Shown here piece after piece: positions 9,330-19,027 of a DNA stretch of 64,000 bases. This DNA is from Pseudoalteromonas neustonica (GTDB lineage: Bacteria; Pseudomonadota; Gammaproteobacteria; Enterobacterales; Alteromonadaceae), in assembly GCF_001653135.1 (NCBI RefSeq), contig NZ_BDDS01000002.1, forward strand, positions 124,001 through 188,000, written 5' to 3'. Within the stretch, counting starts at the first letter, position 1; the number at the start of each line of letters is the position of its first letter. A program made the translations under genes and the position numbers. The notes under the pieces are model-generated. The model saw only the letters and a program-made list of their open reading frames with translations, was not told where the DNA came from and searched no databases.

Positions 9330-9344
9330 GTGGTAGTTAAACCT

Positions 9345-9378
9345 CTTATAGGCACTGATTAAAACCAGTGCCTATAAG
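9345..9378. terminator. Bidirectional hairpin between nhaD and the DUF21 gene
   Basis: CTTATAGGCACTG and CAGTGCCTATAAG form a perfect 13-bp stem with an 8-nt loop, lying between two convergent genes. There is no long T-tract. Confidence 0.7.
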
Positions 9379-9400
9379 TAGTCTGCTCGCTTATTTATGT

Positions 9401-10450
9401 TTATTGTACGTTTGGTTTTTGTGCGGGTAATAATAGTTCAGGAGGCTGCATGCCCTTTAGTAGTCGGCCGTAAATATCAGCGCCAGTTATGATACGGTTT
9501 GTAGTTCCCCAAACAAGCAACACATCTTGATCAATAGCACCATCGAATGCTTTATCCACCGATTGACTCATTTTCATTTTTATCACAGCGTCACTTAAAC
9601 TGGTTTTATCATCAGTAATAATAATAGGGCGGTGACAAAAACGATACGCGTCAAAGCTATCAAACTCAAACAAGGCAGCTCTTAATAAGCCATCAGCATC
9701 CACTACCAGCAAAGGTTCATCATCTAAATTGGTGATTACCACCCAACGATGACCCGATTTATTAATACTTTTTAAAAAGGGATCTTCTGCTGAATTTGTG
9801 ATGTCGGGAATAATCGGTAAATCCATTTTTGTTTTTAGCGCGATAATTGAATCAGGATCAATTAACTCGCCTTCATCAGCAACGGTTATGGTATCTAGTT
9901 TAAAGAAGTTAAGTGCGCCAATCCCTTCGACATGATTGATATCGGTACCTTCGGCTTCAATGTGTTTTCTGATAATACTGCTTAGTTCGCTTTCAGCGAG
10001 GTAGGTAATGCCTTCTTTACCTAGCCATAGATCTAATATAATAGCCGTTGGCTTTGCTACGGGATAAAACAATATTTGATAAAAGCGGATTATCGGGGAC
10101 AATAAACTTCCCATTTTTAGTGCGTTTCTTGAAAAATAGGCTTGGGGAATAATTTCACCAATAATGGTGATTGCAATTGTGGAGAATAAAAAGGCGCTGA
10201 TACCTGCTAAAGCAGAATCAGATAATAGGGTCAATAAAACATTGATACCCACATTACCCCATAAAATAGTGGTTAAAAGGAAGTTTGAGTCACCTCTCAA
10301 TGCGAGTATTTTTTTCGCATCTTTATTACCTTTTGTTGACTCTACTTCGAGTTGTAAACGACTCAAAGAGAAAAAAGCTAAATTTAGACCTGAAAATATG
10401 GCTGATTGCGAAATGCAAAAAACGATACCAAGCCAAAGAAAAAGATCCAT
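9401..10450 (-). CDS. DUF21 (CNNM) and CBS domain membrane protein
   Basis: A 349-residue protein of the CNNM/CorC-HlyC superfamily, often linked to magnesium or cobalt efflux. The N-terminal DUF21 membrane domain (about residues 1-165) has four hydrophobic segments and the motifs SGLNLAFFSLSR and GEIIPQAYFSRNALK. A CBS-pair region follows (HVEGIGALNFFKLDTITV, then RWVVITNLDDEPLLVVDADG). The acidic CorC_HlyC domain found at the C-terminus of longer relatives is missing. The start is taken at the ATG at 10450 (MDLFLWLG), which has AGGA upstream; an upstream in-frame start at 10504 would add 18 residues without a good site. The substrate is unknown. The gene is convergent with nhaD. Confidence 0.8.
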   Translation of the reverse strand: MDLFLWLGIVFCISQSAIFSGLNLAFFSLSRLQLEVESTKGNKDAKKILALRGDSNFLLTTILWGNVGINVLLTLLSDSALAGISAFLFSTIAITIIGEIIPQAYFSRNALKMGSLLSPIIRFYQILFYPVAKPTAIILDLWLGKEGITYLAESELSSIIRKHIEAEGTDINHVEGIGALNFFKLDTITVADEGELIDPDSIIALKTKMDLPIIPDITNSAEDPFLKSINKSGHRWVVITNLDDEPLLVVDADGLLRAALFEFDSFDAYRFCHRPIIITDDKTSLSDAVIKMKMSQSVDKAFDGAIDQDVLLVWGTTNRIITGADIYGRLLKGMQPPELLLPAQKPNVQ

Positions 10451-10581
10451 AAAATGAGTTCCTAATGTGTTAGTGGCATGTACCACAAACAATAAAAGTA
10501 ACACAAACCATCACATTATCAGGCATTTTTATAACTAACGGTGAGGTTTAGGCTGTTTATTAAAATTTTATGGGTACTAGG

Positions 10582-10944
10582 TAGGGCGTGTTGACCTTTG
10601 TGGATTGAAATTTGCTCAATCTAGGGGCGATTTAATCGCGGCGCAAGGTTTGTAACCTAGCGGGCTCGATAACTGCTCCTGCGTTATTCTACTGGCTCAC
10701 ATCCATGTGAGAATAAGTAAAAATCGAGCAAAGCTTCCGCGTCCTGCTCACGCCCCTTATCTACGTCCGTGTATGCAACAAAGAGTTAATCGCCCCTAGG
10801 AAAAACCCTTTGGGCAGCGCATATTTGGCATTTATACTGCGTTATCGCCTATTTATGGGGAGCAACCACACAGCATAGGCGCTGGCTTGCCTAAATACCA
10901 AATAGACTGCTGCAAAATCAATCACGAAAGGTCAACACGCCCTA
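10582..10944. repeat. MITE-like repeat family B with a second element nested inside
   Basis: The element is bounded by perfect 18-bp inverted repeats: TAGGGCGTGTTGACCTTT at the left and AAAGGTCAACACGCCCTA at the right. The terminal TA may be a target duplication, as made by IS630/Tc1-like transposases (inference). Between 10621 and 10800 lies another stretch with its own inverted ends (CTAGGGGCGATTTAATCGC and GTTAATCGCCCCTAGG). The right part holds the module 10827-10899, which is also present in family A. No open reading frame of note is present. Confidence 0.85.
10621..10800. repeat. Inner element nested in repeat B
   Basis: 180 bp with near-perfect inverted ends: CTAGGGGCGATTTAATCGC at the left and AGTTAATCGCCCCTAGG at the right. 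It contains a small hairpin around CTCACATCCATGTGAG. The same end sequence occurs as a solitary palindrome at 6312-6336. Confidence 0.65.
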
Positions 10945-11103
10945 GCATGATTGATAAAGGGGCCAGTTATAGTTTTTGCTGATGCTATTACAGAAAGTAT
11001 AAATGTGAAATATAAATAATTAGCTTAAACACGGCTTAAAAAACTGACTAACGTAATGATTTAAAATATAAAATAATTACTAAATTTTCAAAAGTATAGG
11101 CTA

Positions 11104-11380
11104 TATACCCAAACCACCTCAAGATACAGACTTCAGCGTTTCACAGGTGTTTAATATCAAGGCGTTACTTTGCAATAATGGCAGTCCCTTTTAAGAAGTA
11201 ACAACGATGAGAGTAAGCGCCTGTGGAACGCCCAACGGGTTGGTTTAAAAGCGATTTATACTGCGTTACTTTAATAAGGGAATGATTTTAACAAGGGAAC
11301 AACCATTATTTGCAATCAATGCCTTGTCTAAATCGCTTTTAATTCCAACTGAAACTGCATCTTGAGGTGGCTTGGGTATG
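11104..11380. repeat. MITE-like repeat family A, copy A3 (both ends intact)
   Basis: 277 bp from TATACCCAAACCACCTCAAG to CTTGAGGTGGCTTGGGTATG. Both terminal inverted repeats are present, so this copy helps to define the element. The module at 11251-11336 contains an extra stretch of about 13 bases that duplicates AATAAGGGAA-like sequence. The copy lies in the gap between the DUF21 gene and the MAPEG gene. Confidence 0.87.
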
Positions 11381-11530
11381 TATTTAAGGTTAACCATGTA
11401 GCTTTTATAAAGTATCAACTCAGATTTACAAAAAATTGCGCCGTAAAAATATAATGCATTTAAAATCATGCAGTTATAATTGGCTTGTGTTTTGCTTTAC
11501 TTAAAGTACAAAGACTAAAAAGGAATATTG

Positions 11531-11953
11531 ATGACTGAACTTACCTTATCGGCTTATTATGCGCTTTATCTCTATTTGATTATGTTGTTTATCCAATGGG
11601 CTATTGCAACGTTTAGTAAAGCAAGCAAGCCAAATGCGATACCAGGGAAAATTGATGATACCCTAAGCCACGAAAGCTTCATTTTTAGAGCGCATCGTAC
11701 ATTTCATAACACGCTTGAAAATAGCCCTTTATTTTTAGGGACGGTGCTTTTTTCTTTTATTATTGGGTATCACAGTGCCATCTTTGCAATGTGTATTTGG
11801 GTGTACGTTGTAGCCCGTATTTTACATATGGTATTTTACTATAGCATTGCAACAGAAAAGAATCCCAGCCCACGTAGTTACTTCTTCTTAGCCGCAGTGG
11901 GAGCCAATTTGGTTATGTTGGCTCTATTGGGCTTACGTTTAGTTGCTTATTAA
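11531..11953 (+). CDS. MAPEG family membrane protein
   Basis: A 140-residue integral membrane protein with four hydrophobic segments (about residues 5-25, 58-77, 80-100 and 114-134), the size and layout of the MAPEG family (membrane-associated proteins in eicosanoid and glutathione metabolism). The family-like stretch RAHRTFHNTLENSPLFLGT follows the first loop. Bacterial members may be glutathione transferases or peroxidases, but the substrate is not known. The ATG at 11531 has AGGA six bases upstream and is preferred to the TTG just before it. The gene is monocistronic and followed by a terminator. Confidence 0.85.
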   Translation: MTELTLSAYYALYLYLIMLFIQWAIATFSKASKPNAIPGKIDDTLSHESFIFRAHRTFHNTLENSPLFLGTVLFSFIIGYHSAIFAMCIWVYVVARILHMVFYYSIATEKNPSPRSYFFLAAVGANLVMLALLGLRLVAY

Positions 11954-11980
11954 GACTTTAGTGAAAGCATAGTTTGATTA

Positions 11981-12005
11981 AGAGGAGCCCGTTTGGCTCC
12001 TTTTA
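11981..12005 (+). terminator. Terminator after the MAPEG gene
   Basis: GGAGCC and GGCTCC form a stem with a five-base loop, followed by TTTTACTTTTT, 28 bases after the stop. Confidence 0.75.
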
Positions 12006-12020
12006 CTTTTTGGTTCATTC

Positions 12021-12134
12021 ATGGGAAACACAGAATTAATTATTTTTTACAAGACGCAGGGCCAAGAGCTTATCAATAGCGAGTTTTTATTGTCAGCATC
12101 ATCACAAGAACAGGCAAGTTATATTATTCAATGA
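12021..12134 (+). CDS. Possible 37-residue ORF or gene remnant
   Basis: A short frame ATG-to-TGA that would encode MGNTELIIFYK...ASYIIQ. There is no good ribosome binding site and no recognised family. It may be noise or the remnant of a lost gene. It is the only candidate between the MAPEG terminator and the oxygenase gene. Confidence 0.15.
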   Translation: MGNTELIIFYKTQGQELINSEFLLSASSQEQASYIIQ

Positions 12135-12265
12135 CTAAAGCCTGCAAGCAGTGTTATACCCACTTTAGTTAAAACGTAATCATTTTCTTATCGTTATGAT
12201 AAATTACTAGTTCTACAATTGGTATTATGAAATTTCCCAGCAATAAATAATAAAGGGGGTTGAAT

Positions 12266-12622
12266 ATGTCTATTTTAAACAGGTTATTTAGATGGGAGCG
12301 CGGTAGACAGCAATCAGGTTATGACAAAATGTTACTATGTGGTGCGTTGTGGCCAATTAAGTTTGATACCTACTTACTTAAATTTCCACAAGGTAGTGAG
12401 ATAGCCCCTCATACGGATAAAGTTAAATGTGGTAGGCACTATAGATTAAATATTATTTTAAAAAATGCAGAGCAAGGCGGAGACTTTATTTGTAAAAAAC
12501 CACTATTTGAAACTAAACGAATCAAGTTTTTTCGACCTGATGTATCGGAGCATCAAGTATCTAAAATAGTAAAAGGGAACAGGTACTTGTTAAGCATAGG
12601 CTGGGTGAAAACCCGTTGATAA
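12266..12622 (+). CDS. Small 2OG-Fe(II) oxygenase family protein
   Basis: A 117-residue protein with the minimal facial triad of an iron/2-oxoglutarate dioxygenase: His49 and Asp51 in PHTD, His96 in SEHQV, and a basic residue Arg106 in KGNRYLLSIGW that would hold 2-oxoglutarate. The beta-strand patterns between them (YRLNIILK, GGDFIC) fit a double-stranded beta helix like prolyl hydroxylase or aspartyl hydroxylase-like proteins. It is unusually short; the N-terminal helices of larger members are missing. The ATG at 12266 has AAGGGGG seven bases upstream, better than the TTG at 12260. The substrate is unknown. It lies 96 bases before a DUF922 gene in the same direction. Confidence 0.65.
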
Positions 12623-12718
12623 TTTTAAGTTACTTGAATCGCAAAGAATTGAACTATGCCGATAGATTAAAACCTGAGCAATCTCTTTTGCTAAAAAATT
12701 TAACAAGGAAATAGTAGT

Positions 12719-13282
12719 ATGAGATTGATAATATTGAGTTTAATCTTTTTATTTACACCTATAGTAATAGCTGAACAGGTAATAGAACAAGATACGACTT
12801 ACTATAAAGTCAAAGTCTCAAGTAAAGAAAAACTGCTTGAGTCGGTTAATCATGCATCGCCAATAAGAGAAAACGGGAAGGTTTTTCATGGTTATACACG
12901 TTTTGACATACGGTGGCGCTTTAATTGGGAAAAAACAGCGAAGCGATGCCGGTTAGTGCGTGTAAAAACAATATTACAACTTAAATACACAATGCCAGAA
13001 CTCGATTCTGATAGCCAGCAAGTAAACACAGTATGGGCACCGTGGTATTCAAAGCTACTTCTGCATGAACAAGGTCACGGTGAGTTAGCTATTACTTTTG
13101 CTTCAAAAATAGAGGATGCGCTAAAAAGCATGCGCCCTCAGCGTGATTGTAAGACCTTATCTGATGATGCTAATACTGTAGCGTATAAGATTGTGGAACA
13201 ATTGAATAAAGCAAGTGCTGCGTATGATGTAAAAACAAACCACGGTGAAACCCAAGGTGCGTGGCTTCATTCGCATTTATAA
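12719..13282 (+). CDS. DUF922 family secreted putative metalloprotease
   Basis: A 187-residue protein with a signal peptide (about residues 1-18, ending IVIA). The hallmark HEQGH motif at residues 116-120 matches the zinc-binding HExxH of the DUF922 family, which is predicted to contain secreted Zn-dependent proteases. The upstream strands YKVKVSS and RRLV-type segments and the stretch RFDIRWRFNW are also family-like. Cys78 and Cys139 may form a disulfide in the periplasm. The start ATG has AAGGAA about seven bases upstream. Activity and substrate have not been shown for this family to my knowledge. It may be co-transcribed with the oxygenase gene just upstream. Confidence 0.75.
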   Translation: MRLIILSLIFLFTPIVIAEQVIEQDTTYYKVKVSSKEKLLESVNHASPIRENGKVFHGYTRFDIRWRFNWEKTAKRCRLVRVKTILQLKYTMPELDSDSQQVNTVWAPWYSKLLLHEQGHGELAITFASKIEDALKSMRPQRDCKTLSDDANTVAYKIVEQLNKASAAYDVKTNHGETQGAWLHSHL

Positions 13283-13511
13283 ACGAGGTTTTATGGGCAA
13301 ACCCACGAGTACTTTCCCTGTAAATTACGAGATAAGCGTAAAGTAACGTAATAAAATGCATACAAACCCAGACAGTGCTCGACAGGTGGGGCTAGCCGTC
13401 TGTATAATTCGCGTCCTCTTTATACCGTATAATCGCACCGACTATTGTCAGGGCTGCTTTTTTTGAAATAAAAAATAGCGTGCTCTACAGTACGTGCTTA
13501 GGAAATTCATC

Positions 13512-15125
13512 TTGATCTCTACCGCTAATATCACCATGCAGTTTGGTGCTGAACCATTATTTGAAAACATCTCTGCTAAATTTAGTAACGGCAATCGTTA
13601 TGGCCTAATTGGCGCAAATGGGTGCGGTAAGTCGACCTTTATGAAAATCCTAAATGGTTCATTAGCTCCAACATCAGGTAATGTGTCAATTGGACCAGGT
13701 CTGAAAGTAGGTAACTTGAGCCAAGATCAGTTTGCTTTTGAGCAATACTCAGTGGTTGATACCGTGATCATGGGTGACGTTGCACTGTGGGAAATTAAAC
13801 AAGAACGTGACCGTATTTATTCATTGCCCGAAATGAGTGAAGCCGATGGTATGAAAGTTGCTGAGCTTGAAAGTATTTTTGCAGAGATGGATGGTTACAG
13901 CGCGGAAAGTCGTGCAGGTGACATTTTATTAAAAGCAGGTATAGAAGAAGAGTTTCATTTTGGTCTAATGTCACAAGTCGCCCCTGGCTGGAAATTACGT
14001 GTGTTATTAGCGCAGGCTTTATTTGCAAATCCAGATATATTATTACTGGATGAGCCAACCAATAACTTGGACATCCACACAATCAGCTGGTTAGAGCATG
14101 AACTTAACCAACGTAAATGTACCATGATTATTATTTCTCATGACCGTTATTTTTTAAATGCAGTATGTACTCATATGGCCGATATTGATTACGGTGAACT
14201 GCGTATTTACCCTGGTAACTATGAGAAATTCATTGAAGCATCAACACTTATTCGTGATCAGTTACTCGCTGGTAATGCCAAAAAGCAATCTGAGATTGAA
14301 GAGCTACAAGATTTCGTAAATCGTTTTGGTGCCAACGCATCAAAAGCTAAACAAGCGAGTTCACGTGCAAAGCGTATGGATAAAATTAGCTTAGATGAAG
14401 TGAAATCATCTAGCCGCATGGCACCTTCACTGTATTTTGATGAAGGTAAAAAGATGCACCGCCAAGCATTGATTTTAGAAGATTTTGGTCATGGTTTTGA
14501 TGGCGAAGTACTGTTTGAAAATGGTGAGCTAATTTTAGAAGCTGGTTCTAAACTAGCCATCATCGGCGAAAACGGTGTTGGTAAATCAACCTTCATTCGC
14601 TGTTTAGTGGGGGAGCTTGAAGCGAATCATGGCGTGGTTAAATGGTCAGAAAACGCATCTGTAGGCTATTGCCCTCAAGATAGCAGTAAAGACTTTGATA
14701 ATGACTTAACTTTATTTGATTGGATGTCACAATGGCGTACGGCCAAACATAATGACTTAATGGTACGCGGCATGTTAGGGCGGTTGTTGTTTACTGCTGA
14801 TGATTCTAACAAGAAAGCTAAAAACTGTTCGGGTGGTGAGAAAAACCGTTTATTATTTGGCAAACTAATGATGCAAGACGTAAATGTGTTGATAATGGAT
14901 GAGCCAACCAACCACATGGATATGGAAGCTATTGAAGCGCTAAACAATGCATTAAAAGGCTTCGAAGGCACATTGATTTTTGTAAGCCATGACCGTGAGT
15001 TTGTATCGTCATTGGCGACTCGTATTATCGATATTCGTGATAAAGAAGTTGTGAATTTCCACGGTACATTTAATGAATTCATGGCGAGTCAGCAAGAACA
15101 AGCGAAGATCCAAGCTGTAAAGTGA
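13512..15125 (+). CDS. ybiT: ABC-F family ATPase YbiT
   Basis: A soluble protein with two ABC ATPase domains and no membrane segments, of the ABC-F translation-factor group. The opening [20 protein letters not shown] and the length (538) match E. coli YbiT more than EttA or Uup. Walker A motifs are GANGCGKST (about residues 34-42) and GENGVGKST in the second half; the Walker B/D-loops are [11 protein letters not shown] and [11 protein letters not shown]. The linker between the domains carries a Lys/Arg-rich stretch ([17 protein letters not shown]) as expected for ribosome contact. The start is taken as the TTG at 13512, which has AGGAAA upstream and gives the YbiT N-terminus; the GTG at 13494 lacks such a site. 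Precise ribosomal role is inferred from the family. Confidence 0.9.
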   Translation: MISTANITMQFGAEPLFENISAKFSNGNRYGLIGANGCGKSTFMKILNGSLAPTSGNVSIGPGLKVGNLSQDQFAFEQYSVVDTVIMGDVALWEIKQERDRIYSLPEMSEADGMKVAELESIFAEMDGYSAESRAGDILLKAGIEEEFHFGLMSQVAPGWKLRVLLAQALFANPDILLLDEPTNNLDIHTISWLEHELNQRKCTMIIISHDRYFLNAVCTHMADIDYGELRIYPGNYEKFIEASTLIRDQLLAGNAKKQSEIEELQDFVNRFGANASKAKQASSRAKRMDKISLDEVKSSSRMAPSLYFDEGKKMHRQALILEDFGHGFDGEVLFENGELILEAGSKLAIIGENGVGKSTFIRCLVGELEANHGVVKWSENASVGYCPQDSSKDFDNDLTLFDWMSQWRTAKHNDLMVRGMLGRLLFTADDSNKKAKNCSGGEKNRLLFGKLMMQDVNVLIMDEPTNHMDMEAIEALNNALKGFEGTLIFVSHDREFVSSLATRIIDIRDKEVVNFHGTFNEFMASQQEQAKIQAVK

Positions 15126-15395
15126 TATTTTGCTAGGAAACCAATCTTGAATTCAAATTCAGTGCCAGTCAGCTATTAATTAATACTGACTGGTGCTTCT
15201 ATGTCTAGGGTCTCTTACGTTGCATGAACTCATTGGTGAGTTTGGTGCTAAACTTTACTGAAGTTAATTTCAATCCGCAATAATACTAAGTCATTTTGAG
15301 GTATCAAACCTGACGCTAACGGCGTTAAAAATTTCTTATTTAGAACAACTAAATGACGATATTTTTGCCTTGTTATCGACAAGGTTTTTTTGCCA
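15126..15395 (+). other. Non-coding region after ybiT with two hairpins
   Basis: No gene is seen. The inverted pair CAGTCAG/CTGACTG near 15164-15190 could end ybiT transcription. Further on, CCTTGT and ACAAGG at about 15370-15391, followed by seven T, is a typical intrinsic terminator with no gene in front of it on this strand, so a small RNA ending there is possible. Confidence 0.4.
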
Positions 15396-15472
15396 CAAAA
15401 TAGATCTCATAATTAAGAGAATTGGAATAATTTGAGTCGGTATTGAAAAAGATGGATCTTTGTATTAGGCAC

Positions 15473-15510
15473 AAAAAAGGCGCTCACTTTAACAGTGAAC
15501 GCCTTTTTTA
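15473..15510 (-). terminator. Terminator after icd
   Basis: On the minus strand GGCGTTCACTG and AGTGAGCGCC form the stem, followed by TTTTTT, 15 bases after the icd stop. A-rich sequence on the other side allows bidirectional use. Confidence 0.85.
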
Positions 15511-15524
15511 ATTTTAACCGATAC

Positions 15525-18226
<2,702 letters not shown>

Positions 18227-18442
18227 CTACACTAACTCTTCGTTAGGAGCGATATTAGTTGCATGCATGCCTTTTGGGCCTTGCTGCAATTCGAATGTTA
18301 CATCTTGACCAGCTTTAAGCGTTTTATAACCGTCCATTACAATCGTTGAGTAATGGGCGAATATGTCATTCTCGCAGCCGTCTTCCACGATGAAACCAAA
18401 ACCTTTGGCGTTGTTGAACCATTTGACTTTACCACAAGCCAT
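18227..18442 (-). CDS. cspD: Cold-shock domain protein CspD
   Basis: A 71-residue single cold-shock domain. RNP1 is KGFGFI and RNP2 is the DIFAHYSTI stretch (one residue change from the common VFVHYS). It starts MACGKVKWFNNAKGFGFI. Assignment to CspD rests on position: it is divergent from clpS-clpA, as in E. coli and many gammaproteobacteria. CspD of E. coli binds single-stranded DNA and inhibits replication in stationary phase; whether this protein does so is inference. The ATG is preceded by AGAAGGA. The promoter region is shared with clpS. Confidence 0.9.
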   Translation of the reverse strand: MACGKVKWFNNAKGFGFIVEDGCENDIFAHYSTIVMDGYKTLKAGQDVTFELQQGPKGMHATNIAPNEELV

Positions 18443-18641
18443 ACTTCTACATCCTTCTATAAGTTGACTAATTTAGTTATTCTAAACCGTATAGTTTGAT
18501 AGACTGACTAAGGTTTAATCAATCTACAATTGACTGTAGTTTATTTCGCCGATCAGTCAAGTGTTTTAAACTATTTTTTAACATTTAATTTATTTTTAAT
18601 TCAAGTTTGCTTGAGTTCCAAAGACAAGACTATATTTAATT

Positions 18642-18959
18642 ATGAGTGGCATGAAAGATTCGGATGTTTTAGATACTGTTCGCGATAGTGAAAAGCAAAA
18701 ATTGCAACCACCGCGAAAGTATAAAGTCATTTTAAATAATGATGATTACACGCCAATGGACTTTGTAATAGAAGTACTTACGACGTTTTTTAATATGGAT
18801 AGCGATAGAGCAACAGATGTGATGCTTCAGGTTCATCAGAATGGTCGCGCTATTTGCGGTGTTTATACAGCCGATGTAGCGTATTCCAAAGTTGACCAAG
18901 TTAATCGTTACGCACGTGATAACGAGCATCCACTGCTATGTAGTTGTGAGCAGGAATAA
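18642..18959 (+). CDS. clpS: ATP-dependent Clp protease adaptor ClpS
   Basis: A 105-residue adaptor that delivers N-end-rule substrates to ClpAP. The core begins [20 protein letters not shown], with the Asn-Asp-Asp and Met that line the N-degron pocket, and continues with [17 protein letters not shown]. The N-terminal 25 residues are the flexible extension that inhibits or engages ClpA. It lies 68 bases before clpA in the same direction, almost certainly an operon. The substrates for this pathway can be created by Aat and Bpt, which are encoded 3 kb away. Confidence 0.96.
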   Translation: MSGMKDSDVLDTVRDSEKQKLQPPRKYKVILNNDDYTPMDFVIEVLTTFFNMDSDRATDVMLQVHQNGRAICGVYTADVAYSKVDQVNRYARDNEHPLLCSCEQE

Positions 18960-19027
18960 TACCAAGGTAGGGTGATCAGAATACCCATCACAACGGTATA
19001 TTTATTTATCTCAGTAAGGGGTTGCCA

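Noticed and set aside
10582..10944. Integron attC-like site because of the folded repeat
   Set aside because: The conserved R-Y-Y-Y-A-A-C / G-T-T-R-R-R-Y ends of attC sites are absent and no integrase gene is near.
1977..11380. CRISPR array suggested by repeated sequence blocks
   Set aside because: The blocks are long, kilobases apart and carry inverted ends; there are no short direct repeats with regular spacers and no cas genes.
11266..11469. 67-codon minus-strand frame inside repeat A3
   Set aside because: It spans the end of the non-coding repeat and depends on its sequence; other copies of the repeat do not keep the frame.
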